Assembly (NCBI RefSeq): GCF_000208745.1
Contig: NC_030851.1
Coordinates: 34,897,856 to 34,961,855 of the forward strand
Direction of reading: 5' to 3'
DNA length: 64,000 nt
From: Theobroma cacao
Lineage: Eukaryota; Streptophyta; Magnoliopsida; Malvales; Malvaceae
This document shows positions 48,010 through 59,600 of this stretch, one piece after another. The position numbers and the translations under genes were made by a program. The notes below the pieces were generated by a model that searched no databases, was not told where the DNA came from, and worked only from the letters and a program-made list of their open reading frames with translations. Each line of letters opens with the position of its first letter. The stretch's first letter is position 1.

Positions 48010-50474
48010 AAAGTAAGCAAGATGAGCTAAATAAGTTAGTTTGAGATGAAGAATTGATGTGGGAATAGAGGGCAAGAGTGGATTGTCCCCAAAATGGTGA
48101 TAAAAATACAAAGTTTTTTCATTAGAGAGCAGCAGAAAGAAAGAAGAAGAATATGATTTAGGTAATAAAGATAGATAATGGAGAGTGGGTGAAGCGACAA
48201 AAAGATGTGCATATGGAGATTAATGAATTCTTTTCAAAGTTGTTTATGACATCTCAACCATCTTTGATTGATGAAGTGCTAGATAAGGTGCATTCAAGAG
48301 TTGATGATGGGATGAATGAGGGACTCATAGTTGAAATAAGAGGAAGTAAAGACTGCATTGTTTTTGATGAATCCTTTGAAGGCTCCAGTACCTGATAGGC
48401 TACTTGCTTTGTTCTTTAAACAATATTAGCATATTTTAGGGGATGAATTACACAAATTTGTCGTGGATTGTTTAGATCGATAAGTTGATCTTGGTGAGTT
48501 TACTTATAAATTCATTTCCATGATCTCGAAAATATCTCAACCTGAACAAGTAAGTCAATTCAGACCCATCAGTCTATATAATGTGATTTACAAAATTGCA
48601 TCAAAAACGCTCACTAATCGGTTGAAAGTCTTACTCCCATGTATTGTATCTAAGAATCAAAGTGCTTTTGTGCTTAGAAGCCTAATATCTGATAATGTGA
48701 TAGTGGCACATGAGGTTACTCATTACTTGTATAACAAAAGACATAAGAAAGTGGGTTATTTTGTACTTAAATTAGATGTATTTATTTCTAGTTCAACAGT
48801 TAAATACTTAGTCCTCATCAATGGTAATCCAAGAGATATAATTATTCCTTTAACAGGCCTTTGTTAAGGAGATCCATTATCGTCGTTCCTGTTTGTCCAT
48901 GTTATAGAAACACTCTCAACCATGTTGTTTGTGGATAAAAGTAATAAGAGTATTTTGGGAGTGGAGGTAAGTCGAGGTGGTCCTAACATTACCCATTTTT
49001 TTTTTGGTTAATGATAGTTTGATTTTTTGAAAGACAAAGTCGTAGGAAATTTTGGCATTGAAGTAGTTACTAGACAAACATGAGTAGGCATCTGGCAAAA
49101 AAATTAAATTTGAGAAGTTTGTTATTTTGTTTAGTAGGAATGTTATTGATTTAAATGTTAACATGGTATGCCAAATTTTGGGAGTCAATAGAGACAACTG
49201 AGGAAGTAAATATTTGGGAATGCCAATTATTTATGATGGATTTTAAAGACAAATTTTTAAATTTGTCATAGACAAGGTGATGAAACGAATCTCCAACTAA
49301 AAAATAGAATGCTGTCTGTAGCTGACAGGGAAGTCTTAATTAAAAAAGTGGCTCAATCCATTTTGTCTTATGTAATAGGTTGTTTTAGATTGTCGAATTC
49401 AATTTGTCATGATATTGATTTGATTGTAGCAAAATTATGGTGGGGTGGTAATGAGAAAAAAATATAAGATGCATTAGAAATCTTGAGAATTTATATGTAA
49501 TTCAAAGCATTCAGGAGGAATGGGTTTTAGAGATACAAGGATGTTTAATCTAGTAATGTTGGCTAAGCAAGGTTCGAACTTCAAAAGAAAGTGCCTTCTC
49601 TAACCTATAAAGTGCTCAAGACACGTTATTTTTCTGGAGTGGAATTTGTAGAAGCAACAATAAGAGCAAACCCAAGTTATTTATGGAGAACCATTCGAGA
49701 AAGTTAAGAACTTGTTAAGAGGGGTTTTATATGGAGAGTTGGCAATGGGAGGGATATACTTGTGAGGAAAGATAATTGGATTCCTTATGATTCCCCAAGG
49801 CTTATAAATGTCTGTGATGATTCTTTTGGTGAGCTAATGACGGTAAGGGAGTTAATTGATTTGGAATCAATGACATGGGATGAAGGTAAAATTCGGAGAT
49901 TGTTTTTACCATATGAATGTTGATTGATTAATTCCATTTCTTTGAGCTTTTGAAAGCCAAATGATTCTCTTATGTGGCTGGATAATCCTAATGGCGATTG
50001 TTTGGTTAAATCGGGAAATCGAAAGCTTCGCTTGTGGAGAGTAAATTATAATAATGTGGGGACCTTGGCTAATAATATCAGAATTTGGAAAAAGTTATGG
50101 TACTTGGCCATCCCAAAGAAAATTTGGTTGTTTGGTTAGAGAGTAATTAATAGAATATTGCCTATAAGAATAGTGATAAGTAGAAAGAGAATTAATGTAA
50201 AGTTGGTATGTCCTTTATGTGAAATGGAAAAGGAAACCGAATTCCATTATCTATGCATAGACAGTTTTGCAAGGATGGTATGGATTGCATCAAGATTTAA
50301 GGATATTTAGAATTATAACTCCTTGACAACTAAATGGATCTTGTTATTGATAAATAAAATAGAGAAAACAGAGATTGAAGGGATTATTTATATTTTCTGG
50401 GTATTATGGAAGGCACGGAACATCTTAGTGAGGTAATTTAGTGAGGCAAATCTGTCCACAAGAATTAATGAACT
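48010..50474 (+). pseudogene. L1-type LINE: reverse transcriptase and zinc-binding region, broken
   Basis: Resumes with DEELMW and then GDKNTKFFH near 48,030-48,120, a standard plant L1 linker. The RT core at about 48,500-49,000 has FRPISLYNVIYKIASKTLTNRL and NQSAFV. After KLD near 48,776 about 40 codons of the usual palm region are absent before VLINGNPRD. The catalytic FADD block near 49,000-49,015 is degraded and frameshifted. The zf-RVT region follows at about 50,000-50,300 (IWKKLWYLAIPKKIW, VCPLCEMEKETEFHYLC). Stops occur throughout, so no active enzyme is encoded. Confidence 0.85.
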
Positions 50475-50479
50475 TGGGG
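50475..50479. repeat. Target-site duplication TGGGG, left copy
   Basis: TGGGG precedes the copia LTR start and matches 55,740-55,744 after the other LTR. The LINE RNase H coding then resumes, confirming insertion into the LINE. Confidence 0.88.
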
Positions 50480-50823
50480 TATAAAATCAGAGGACTTTCA
50501 TATAAAATCAGAATATTTCTATTTTATTTTTTTTATACATTGATAGCCGGTTATGCACCTTTATATACATAACACTATAGCTAATCACAATATGTGTAAT
50601 AAAGACCATATCAGCTAATGAAGGAAATGTCCTACAATCTGGCTAGGAATTCTAGCCACGAATCATGGAAGTCATTGATTCTGCAAGTCAATAGTCAATG
50701 ATTCTGCAAGTAAATGATTCTGCAATTATGGAAAGGATTCTGCAAATATTATGGAGATGAGTGATGAAAGGATTATGCAAATATTATGGAAAGGATTGAT
50801 TCTGTACATCAAGATCGTCAATA
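50480..50823 (-). mobile_element. 3' LTR of the intact-structure Ty1/copia element
   Basis: 344 bp, starting TATTGACGATC and ending TTTTATA on the minus strand. It is preceded on that strand by the polypurine tract (complement of 50,824-50,838, CAACTTGAGGGGGAG). By eye it differs from the 55,396-55,739 copy at about 14 positions (4%), with no length change. Confidence 0.92.
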
Positions 50824-50830
50824 CTCCCCC

Positions 50831-53800
50831 TCAAGTTGGTGCATGAAGATTTGAGATGCCCAACTTGGCAAGCAGTTCAAGAAAACGATCCCGACCAAGA
50901 GCTTTTGTAAATATATCAACCAGCTGGTATGTAGTGGAAATGTGACGAGGAATTAGTACCTTCGACTGAATGTGATGTCGAACGAAGTGGCAGTTTATTT
51001 CAATGTGCTTCGTTCGTTCATGAAAAACTGGATTTGAGGCAATATGGATTGCAGCTTGGTTATCACAAAATAACGAAATAGGAGTAGAACATATGACACC
51101 AAAGTCACGAAGTAGTTGAATCAACCAAATTATCTCACTAGTGACTGTAGCCATGGCTCTGTATTCGGCTTCTACCGAAGAGCGAGAAACAACTGTTTGT
51201 TTCTTTGGCTTCCAAGAAATAGGGGAAGACCCAAGAAACACAATATACCTAGAAGTAGGTCACCGGGTGAGGGGGCATCCTGCCCAATCAGCATTGCAAT
51301 ATGCACGAAGTGTGAGTGAATTGTCAGATGGAAGAAAGATACCCTGGCCCGGTGCATTCTTCAAATAGCGGAATACGCGATAAGCGGCCTCCAAGTGTGG
51401 TTGTCGTGGATCATGCATAAACTGACTTAATATATGCACAACGTAACTAATATCAGGGTGTGTGATGGTAAGATAAAGTAACCGACGCACAAGACGCCGA
51501 TATTGTCCTGGATCTTCACAAGGCTCGCCAGATCCTGCAATCAGTTGGTGGTGCTGCTCCATGGGAAATGTAGCAGGTTTATTGCCCATCATGCCACTTT
51601 CAGCTAAAATATCTAGCACGTACTTGCGTTGACATAAGGCAATGTCAGTAGATGATCGTGCAACCTCAATGCCAAGGAAATATTTTAATTTACCAAGATC
51701 CTTGATGTGGAATTTATCATCTAAGTACAGTTTCAAGAAATTAATCCGAGACAAATCCGTGCCCGTGATGATAACATTGTCCACATAAATCAAGACAGTA
51801 ACAAGGGATTTACCATGACATGATGTAAACAACGAATGATCAGCATGTGATTGTTGGTAACCAATGGATATGAGAGAGGAAGTAAATTTTTTATACCAAT
51901 TTCGTGATGCTTGACGGAGTCCATAAAGAGATTTTTGTAACCGACAAACACGATGCTCCCCCTTATGTGCAAAACCCTGTGGAATCTTCATGTAGACTTC
52001 TTCGTCCAAGTCACCATGAAGGAATGCATTGTTTACATCCAATTGGTGTAACTCCCAATTACGAGCAGCGGCGACAGTTAGTAGACATCGGACAGTAACT
52101 AACTTGGCAACCGGTGCAAAAGTCTCATGAAAGTCTATCCCTTCAACTTGGGTGAAACCTTTGGCCACTAGTCGTGCTTTATAACACTCCACACTACCAT
52201 CCAGATTGTACTTGACTTTATAAACCCATTTTGAATCAATAGCATGTTTACCTTTTAGCAGAGTGGTGATTACCCACGTTTTGTTTTCCTTCAATGCTGA
52301 AATTTCTTTGGCCATAGCGTTCTTCTAGTGATCATGCTTTACTGCTTGAGAAAAGGTTTTTGGCTCATCTGTGATGGAAATGGCTGCTAGGAAGGCATTA
52401 TGAGTATAAAAAAATTGATTATATGTGAGATGCTTAGATAAAGGAAATACCGTTGAGTTAGCTGATGGTGGAGTGGGCTGTGATGGAGCGAGAGAGGGCA
52501 AAAGCACAAAATTGTAATCTGCCAATGTGCTAGAAATTTTTCTAGTGCGTTTAGTCGGAAGAGGAGCTGAAATTCCTGTGGATTAAGTAATTGAAGGTGC
52601 CACTGTCTCAACGGTTGTAACATCATGAGTGGGAGGAGTCCCATGTGATCGATCATGACCCAAGACTTCCTCATGAATAGTTACGTGATCATTGGTAAAC
52701 TGTGTATTATCAAGGCTTAGCTTTTCTGTGACCCATGAGCCTATATGCCCCATGTTAGGCTGTTCCGTGTGATCCAACAAAATGTGCTCATGATTGTTGC
52801 CCATAAGATTTGTTGTGTCTTTCATAGATTTTTTATGAGAATTTGCTAGTGGACCACCAATATTTTGTTGAATTCCTTCTGCTGCAAAACGGAAATAATC
52901 TTCATAGAAAGTAACATCTCGAGAAGTATAAATGTACTTATTTTCGAAATCGAAAATACGATATCCCTTTTGACCATTAGGATAGCCTACGAACACTCCA
53001 GGTCGAGATAGTGGGGCAAATTTGTCTCGAGGCCTGCTGTTTACATGCCCAAAACACAAGCAACCAAAGCTCCTTAAGTGCTTATAAGTTGGAGCCTTTC
53101 CAATCAATAATTCATATGGTGTTTTGTCACGCAAAACAGAAAGAGGCATTCAATTAATTAAGTAGGTTGTTGTCAAGACACACTCACCCCAAAATTGAAT
53201 GGGCAGATTAGCATGAAATTGTAATGCCCTGGCAACCTCCAATACATGTCAATGCTTACGCTCCACCACTCCATTTTGTTGTGGAGTGTCAGTGCAACTA
53301 TACTAACGTTCCATCCCATTTTCACTGTAGTAAGTCAATAAGTCCTCATGGTTGAATTCGAGACCATTGTCAGTTCGCAGAATCTTAACTCCCAGATTAA
53401 ATTGATTCCTCACCCAATGGAAGAAATGAAGTAAATATTTTCTTGTTTCAGACTTGAATTTCATGAGATAAACCCAAGTGACTCGGCTGTAATCATCTAC
53501 GATGGTAAGAAAATAATGTGCTCCTGAATAAGATTGAGTGCAATATGGACCCCAGATATCACAATGAATCAATTCAAAAATGCCATTAGTTTTATTCGTG
53601 CGAACAGGAAAAAGTAACCGTGTCTGTTTCGCTTTACAGCATGCATCACAAAATAAATGTTTCTAAGTATCAAAGTAACAAGATAAGTTAGGAATCACAG
53701 AGAATTGATGAATTGGTAGATGTCCCAATCGACGATGCCATAAACTCGTGTTCCATTGCCTGTTTGCCACCAGTGCCATGCCCCCTCTCGTGGATTCCAA

Positions 53801-55351
53801 AAAATATAAGCCTCTCATCGCTTTACCCATTCCAATCAGCTTCTTCGAAAGTAAATCCTGTATCACATAAAAATCAAGCCAAAATATTAGTATACAATTC
53901 AAGTCCTTTGTCTGTTGTGTCACTGATATCAAATTATAACAAAACTTTGGTATGCCAAAGACATTATTCAGAACCAAACATTCGCCAAGGATCACTTGCC
54001 CTAAGGCCCGCACATCAACTGTCTCTCCATTAGGAATCTCGATTGGAGGTATGTTAGGATTTTTTACCACATTGGATAGTATCTCAATCTGACAAGTGAT
54101 ATGATCAGTGGCCCCTGTATCAATAACCCAAGGTACTGTAAATGCAGTCTTACCAGAAAAATTACCATTTATGGAGTTTATTGGCACCATATTTGCCTAA
54201 GGAGTTTTTTGAATTTGTGTCTCTAATAAAGCCATCAGCTGTTGATGTTGCGTACTTGATAGGCTCGAAATTAAAGGAGACATAGTTTCCACATTTGTTG
54301 CGAAAGACCCACCCACGTGTGTCCCTATATGTGATGACGATGCATCATTGCCTCGACTTGCTCCTTGACCCCGTCCGCGACTTTGTGGTTTACGCCACCA
54401 AGAAGGATACCCATTTAGCGCATAACGGTTTTCACGTGTGTGGGTCGTCTTGTGGCAGTGGGTGCAATGCAAATTTCCATCGCTACTGCTTCCACTATTC
54501 CCACCAACCCGTGTCTCTCGAGTCTTTTCTCTAGTCTGATTTGCAACCCTCATCTGTCCCCCTTCAGTGTTCTTTGCCATCAGCGCTGTTGCCTCAACGA
54601 TGAGTGTCTTAGCAGCGACGACTAACCTTTGCTTTTCCTTTTGTGCAGTAATAACGTATGCTCGGCCAATGGATGGTAGCGGTTCGATGCTTAGTATCTG
54701 AGACTGAACGGTGGAGAAACTGTCATCAAGACCCATTAAAAAATCATAAACCTTCTCTTCTTCCCTCATGATTTGAACCTTCCTAGCTGCACCACAAGTA
54801 TAACGGCATGTGCACACAAGAATTGGGTTAGAGGATTGTAACTCACCCCAAACGGCTTCCAATTTTTCATAATATGAGGAAATTAGGGCCTTCTCTTGCT
54901 GGAGGAGAGCAATGGCATGTTTTAACTCATAAACTCTGGGAGTAATCCTTTGAGTGAAACGTTCTTCCAAGTCTGACCAAACTTTACTTACAGTGTCGGT
55001 ATGGGCAGCGTTTCCTTGGATCTCTTTAGCTAGTGCATTCATCAGCCACGACAACACTATTGCGTTGCATTGCATCCACGGCTGAAAATCTACAGAGTTA
55101 ACATCTGGTTTCTTGATGCTTCCGTCCACGAATCCTACTTTGTTCTTGGACTATAATGCATTTAGAAAATTGCGCCTCCAAGTGAAGTAATTTTTACCAT
55201 TTTTACTAAGAGAATGTGTTACGAAAACCAAATCTGTGTGGTCAGAGAGATGCAGATGATATGGTGAATTTGTATCGACTACAACAGTTTGGGATGTATT
55301 TGCAACCGTTAACAAATCCCCAGTAGCGTTATCTGCTGTACCTCTAGACAT
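50831..55351 (-). pseudogene. Ty1/copia gag-pol, single frame with multiple stops
   Basis: About 1,507 codons in one minus-strand frame, broken by at least nine stops but no frameshift. In order: gag (55,351-54,200); a zinc knuckle near 54,475-54,430 whose last cysteine is replaced by arginine; protease with WVIDTGATDHI near 54,110; and an integrase zinc finger (WHRRLGH ... CDACC). The integrase core follows at about 53,580-53,150 with HCDIWGP and RTDNGLEF. RT spans 52,315-51,260 with its catalytic box reading YVDN instead of YVDD, and RNase H ([25 protein letters not shown]) ends at 50,831. Integrase before RT is the copia order. Several stops correspond to CGA-to-TGA or TGG-to-TAG changes. 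Inactive. Confidence 0.92.
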
Positions 55352-55380
55352 GCCTGCAAAACAGATTTAAAAAAAAAAAA

Positions 55381-55395
55381 CTCGCTTTGATACCA
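55381..55395 (-). other. Primer-binding site of the copia element
   Basis: The minus strand reads TGGTATCAAAGCGAG directly after the LTR end, matching the initiator tRNA-Met type site (TGGTATCAGAGC) used by most plant copia elements, with one mismatch in the first twelve bases. Confidence 0.85.
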
Positions 55396-55739
55396 TATAA
55401 AATCAGAGGACTTTCATATAAAATCAGAATATTTTTATTTTATTTTTTTTATACGTTGATAGCCGGTGATGCACCTTTATATACAGAACACTATAACTAA
55501 TCACAATCTGTGTAATAAAGACCATATAAGCTAATGAAGGAAATGTCCTACAATCTGGCTAGGAATTCTAGCCACGAATCATGGAAATCATTGATTCTGC
55601 AAGTCAATAGTCAATGATTCTGCAAGTAAATAATTCTGTAATTATGGAAAGGATTCTGCAAATATTATGGAGAAGAGTGATGAAAGGATTCTGCAAATAT
55701 TATGGAAATGATTGATTCTGTACATCAAGATCATCAATA
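55396..55739 (-). mobile_element. 5' LTR of the Ty1/copia element, TA...TA ends
   Basis: 344 bp, on the minus strand starting TATTGATGATC and ending TTTTATA, then the primer-binding site. With the other LTR it defines a 5,260-bp element (50,480-55,739). The LTR ends are TA...TA rather than TG...CA; the limits are fixed independently by the primer site, the polypurine tract and the TGGGG duplication. Confidence 0.9.
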
Positions 55740-55744
55740 TGGGG
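55740..55744. repeat. Target-site duplication TGGGG, right copy
   Basis: Directly follows the copia LTR terminus and matches 50,475-50,479. Confidence 0.88.
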
Positions 55745-56487
55745 TGACGAATGCTGTGTGTAAATGGAGGAAGCCCACTAGTATTAAAGATAATTTTGAT
55801 TTTGCCATTTTTAAAGCTAACCAAGTGATGAAAGTTGGTGCAGGTTTCATAGTTAGGAATAACTATGGTATAGTGGTGTTTTTTGGGTTGAATGTCTATT
55901 CACAAGAGCTATCTATTGTAGAAGCCAAGCTGAAGGCTTTATCTTGGGCATTGTTTATATGCGATAAGCAGCAATTAAGCCTAGATGAGGCTAAGATGGA
56001 CTGCTAACAGGTTGTTAAATGGGTGGGTGATAGGTGCGATACGAGCAGATTAAGCCATATAGTTGAGGATTGCTGCATGTTAATGGAAAAGTCTCATTGC
56101 AAACAAATTAATTATTGTTTAAAGGATGTAAATCGAGCAACTTATACAATTGCACATTATGCTAAGCATACTTAGGAGGGTATCTTATTATGGAATAATT
56201 GTAACGAGTTGCCTTCCAATGTTAGTTGAGTTGTTAGTCAGGACGAGGAATATATTTGTATTCTGTTGATGTTAATTGAATTAAAATGAGTGCATGTTGA
56301 GTAGAGTACACTTTTTTCCTTCTTGTGGGTTTTTGTCCCACTATATTTTACCATGAAAGGTTTTTAATGAGGTTCTCCCAATGTGCAGAAAGTATGTGTG
56401 AATTTAACATCATGGAGGTATTATGAGTAAGTGAGACTTTTCACGATTTGGTCTTTAATGAAATGCCCCTTATTTCCAAAAAAAAAA
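55745..56487 (+). pseudogene. L1-type LINE: RNase H domain, 3' end and poly(A) tail
   Basis: Continuation of the LINE after the copia insertion. A plant RVT_3-type RNase H is readable at 55,740-56,230, with GAGFIVRNNYGIVVFFG, the conserved EAKLKALSWAL segment and VVKWVGDRCD. It has at least two stops (56,007 and near 56,175). A non-coding tail ends ATGAAATGCCCCTTATTTCC followed by an A-run (56,478-56,487), the expected LINE 3' end. It finishes about 180 bp upstream of the next gene's start codon. Confidence 0.85.
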
Positions 56488-56663
56488 TAAAATAATACTC
56501 ATCAAAACTGTATTTCATATTAAAATAAAAAAAAAAGTCCAAAAAAATATTATGAGGGGCCAGACCGTCAATCCGCTTGCATTATCCTCCTTCTTGCCTC
56601 TTGGTTTGAAAGACGTAGTAGTCACGGCTACGGCTGGCATAACATTCCATATTTCCGCCATAA

Positions 56664-59600
56664 ATGGCAGCAGCCACAGCTCTCCATCTATATCGTACGT
56701 CACTGCCCACCCATAATCGATTCATTACCAAATCACGACCGCCCATTCGGCCAAGTATCACCTGCTACGCTCCGCACTCCATAAACAAGGTCAGTGACTT
56801 CATTTTCTTAACGGAAATTTTGACAAGAATTTTCCATTTCTTTTTGATAGCACGTACATATAATTTCTGAGGAGGTTTTTTTTTTCCTGGGTTGGGGGTG
56901 GGATTCAGTGTAAGAGGGACTATGTAAGCGTAATGATAGTGCCAACGGGAGTGGGTGCCAGCATTGGAGGGTTTGCTGGTGATGCTCTGCCCGTTGCTCG
57001 CGCCTTATCCTCCGTCGTTGATTGTCTCATTTCACATCCTAATGTAAGACTTTTCTTTTTTTTTTTTAGCACTAGAAATAAATTTAATGCTAATGTAGAG
57101 GTATGGAATTATTTATTAAAATTCTGCAGGTTCTTAATGCAGCAATGCTATACTGGCCCATGCCTAATGTAATGTATGTTGAAGGTTATGCTCTGGACAG
57201 ATTCGCACAAGGCTTATGGGCTCTGCAACCTGTTCATCAAAACAAGGTTTTTTTTTTTTTTACCCAATTCTCAAATACTCATGCCTAGCTTGTTTTAATC
57301 ATGTCCCTTTCAAGTTCAATTTTCACGTTTGAGTTTCTTGGTATGCAAATTTAAAAAGAACTTTGAATTGCTTAATTATAATATTAAAATTTTAAAACAG
57401 ATGTTCAGTAATTTTTAATGCTAAACATTCATATAGAACTAGAAAAAGGAAGAGCTTAGACTTTTGGGTGTTCACAATAAAAAAAGACATAATTTTGGGA
57501 CATTTTAAAAAGAAAGATGACTATTCCATTTGAGATGGGATATAACAAGCATTATAACTCTGATGAGTTTTATATCTTGTTGTTGTTAGTGGCTAGCATT
57601 TAACTGTACTGAGCTTTGATTTGATGCAGGTGGGCTTGGTTCTTGATGCTGGCATAGAAGAGTACCTTCAAATCCGCCATTTGCAGGTGGCTGATGCCTC
57701 AAGGGCTTCCCTTGGATTGCCAGTTGTTGAATATGTTGTCACTGACACCCCATTAGAGGTTCAAATTTGATTTAGCTTTGAAGAGATATTTAGGTGCTGA
57801 ACTCAATCTGCCAATTGTGAAAAATGAAAAACAAAAAGTTTCAGGCTCAAATGTTTTAGGGACAATTTTTGTGCTGATTCGTTGTGTCAGCTGAAGGTTG
57901 GACTTGGCATGTCATTGTGTAAAATTGTTGTTGTTGATCTATTTGACTTTATAAAGTCAAAAGAAGAGAATAATCTAATGCTCTATAAACTAAAACAAGT
58001 TTTGCAGGTGGAAAAGTGGGTCAATCCAACAACTGGGCAATCAACAGGTAGGATTAAACACCCTGATTCTTTACTGCGGGCTGTTAAGAACTTAGTCAAA
58101 CGATCGCAAGTGGATGCTGTTGCGGTTGTTGGGCGTTTCCCAGATGATGAAGTGGATGACCTTGATGACTATAGACAAGGAATTGTAAGGCAATTATTCT
58201 TCTCCTTGACGTTGTGAGTAAGGTGTAAAGAATCTATTATGTTTACCCTTTGGAAGTTCTGGTATATGTGCACAAAGAAGGCGGAAGTTTCTGTGATTTT
58301 TTTCTTTGCTGAAAACTCCAACTTTGCAGCTGTATGCAATCGGTTGTTTTGTTTATAAATTTATTCAAATTACCTGAGAATTAGCATGGTTTGAAGTCTT
58401 CTAAGTAGTTTTGATATTTTTGGCTTTTGAATGTCATAGATAAAAGAATAGATGCTAGTAATGCTACTCTTTTTCCCTTTATTCTCAACTTTCTTTTTGT
58501 CCTGTTAGTAAGTTGGTGGTAGTTTGATTTGCATTGAAATTAATTTTAAGTGATCACTCTGTACCCATGAGCTTAGCTTGAGACAATGCTATATTTGCCT
58601 TACACTTACAAAGTGTATTAAGTTAAATAAGCATTATTGATGTTTAACATGTACTCTCAAACAATAACAATCCAGTGATAATATAAAAATCTGTATGAAT
58701 ATCTCCAAAATCTCAAGAATTCTCAAAGTCTAAATATCAAAATATCCAAAAATCAACATCTCATAAATCAAAACCTACTAGAAAGTGAAAGAATATAGGT
58801 TTTTCATAGGCTAAACCCTAAAATCTAATAAGAAAAGCAAAATAGCTAATGTAACCTTAAAACCCTAATACTTGAGAAATAAGCAAAGTATTAACTAATA
58901 AAATAACCCAAATTATCTAAACTATCTTAAATTTATGTAAAAAAATTACAATTAAACCTAGAAAATATTAAATGATTTTATTCTTCACGTGGCTTGCCTT
59001 CCATCCTTCATGGTTCATTCTTGTATGTGGTTTTCTCTTGTTAAGTTTCAATTAGCTACCAATTCCTTTTTCATCTTTAAATTAAAAAGGATGGCAGATA
59101 CTGCTAATGTCACTTATAAAGGTTGATAGGGTTTTGATTTGGTTTTTATTTGACTCTTTATCATGCACATGCTTCCAGGGAATAGATATATTGGCTGGAG
59201 TGGAGGCAGTAATAAGTCATCTTGTGGTGAAGGAATTTCAGATACCTTGTGCACATGCGCCTGCACTATCTCCCCTTCCCTTAACCTCATCTCTTAGCCC
59301 AAAATCAGCTGCTGAGGAGGTTTGTGAAGCTTTAGGAAAAGAAGTTTTGCTCTCTCTCTTGCTACGCATGCTTGAGCATGTTTATGTGTGACTGGGTGTT
59401 TTCTTTTTCATTTTTCTTTTGTGGGTTTGGCATGTGAACTTCGGTACAGCATAAGCCTTTTCTTACTATTCTTGAGTAACATATCTTCTTAGAAAAACAT
59501 GTTATCTTTAGGAGCTGTCCTCTTCAAGATGTGAATTATTTCTTCCTAATCAATTTAAACAACTAAGCCCTTAATTGGTGGTTGTTTTTAACTTACAGAA

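Noticed and set aside
50480..55739. Treating the copia LTR as TG...CA with shifted limits
   Set aside because: Shifted limits would break agreement with the primer site, polypurine tract and the 5-bp duplication.
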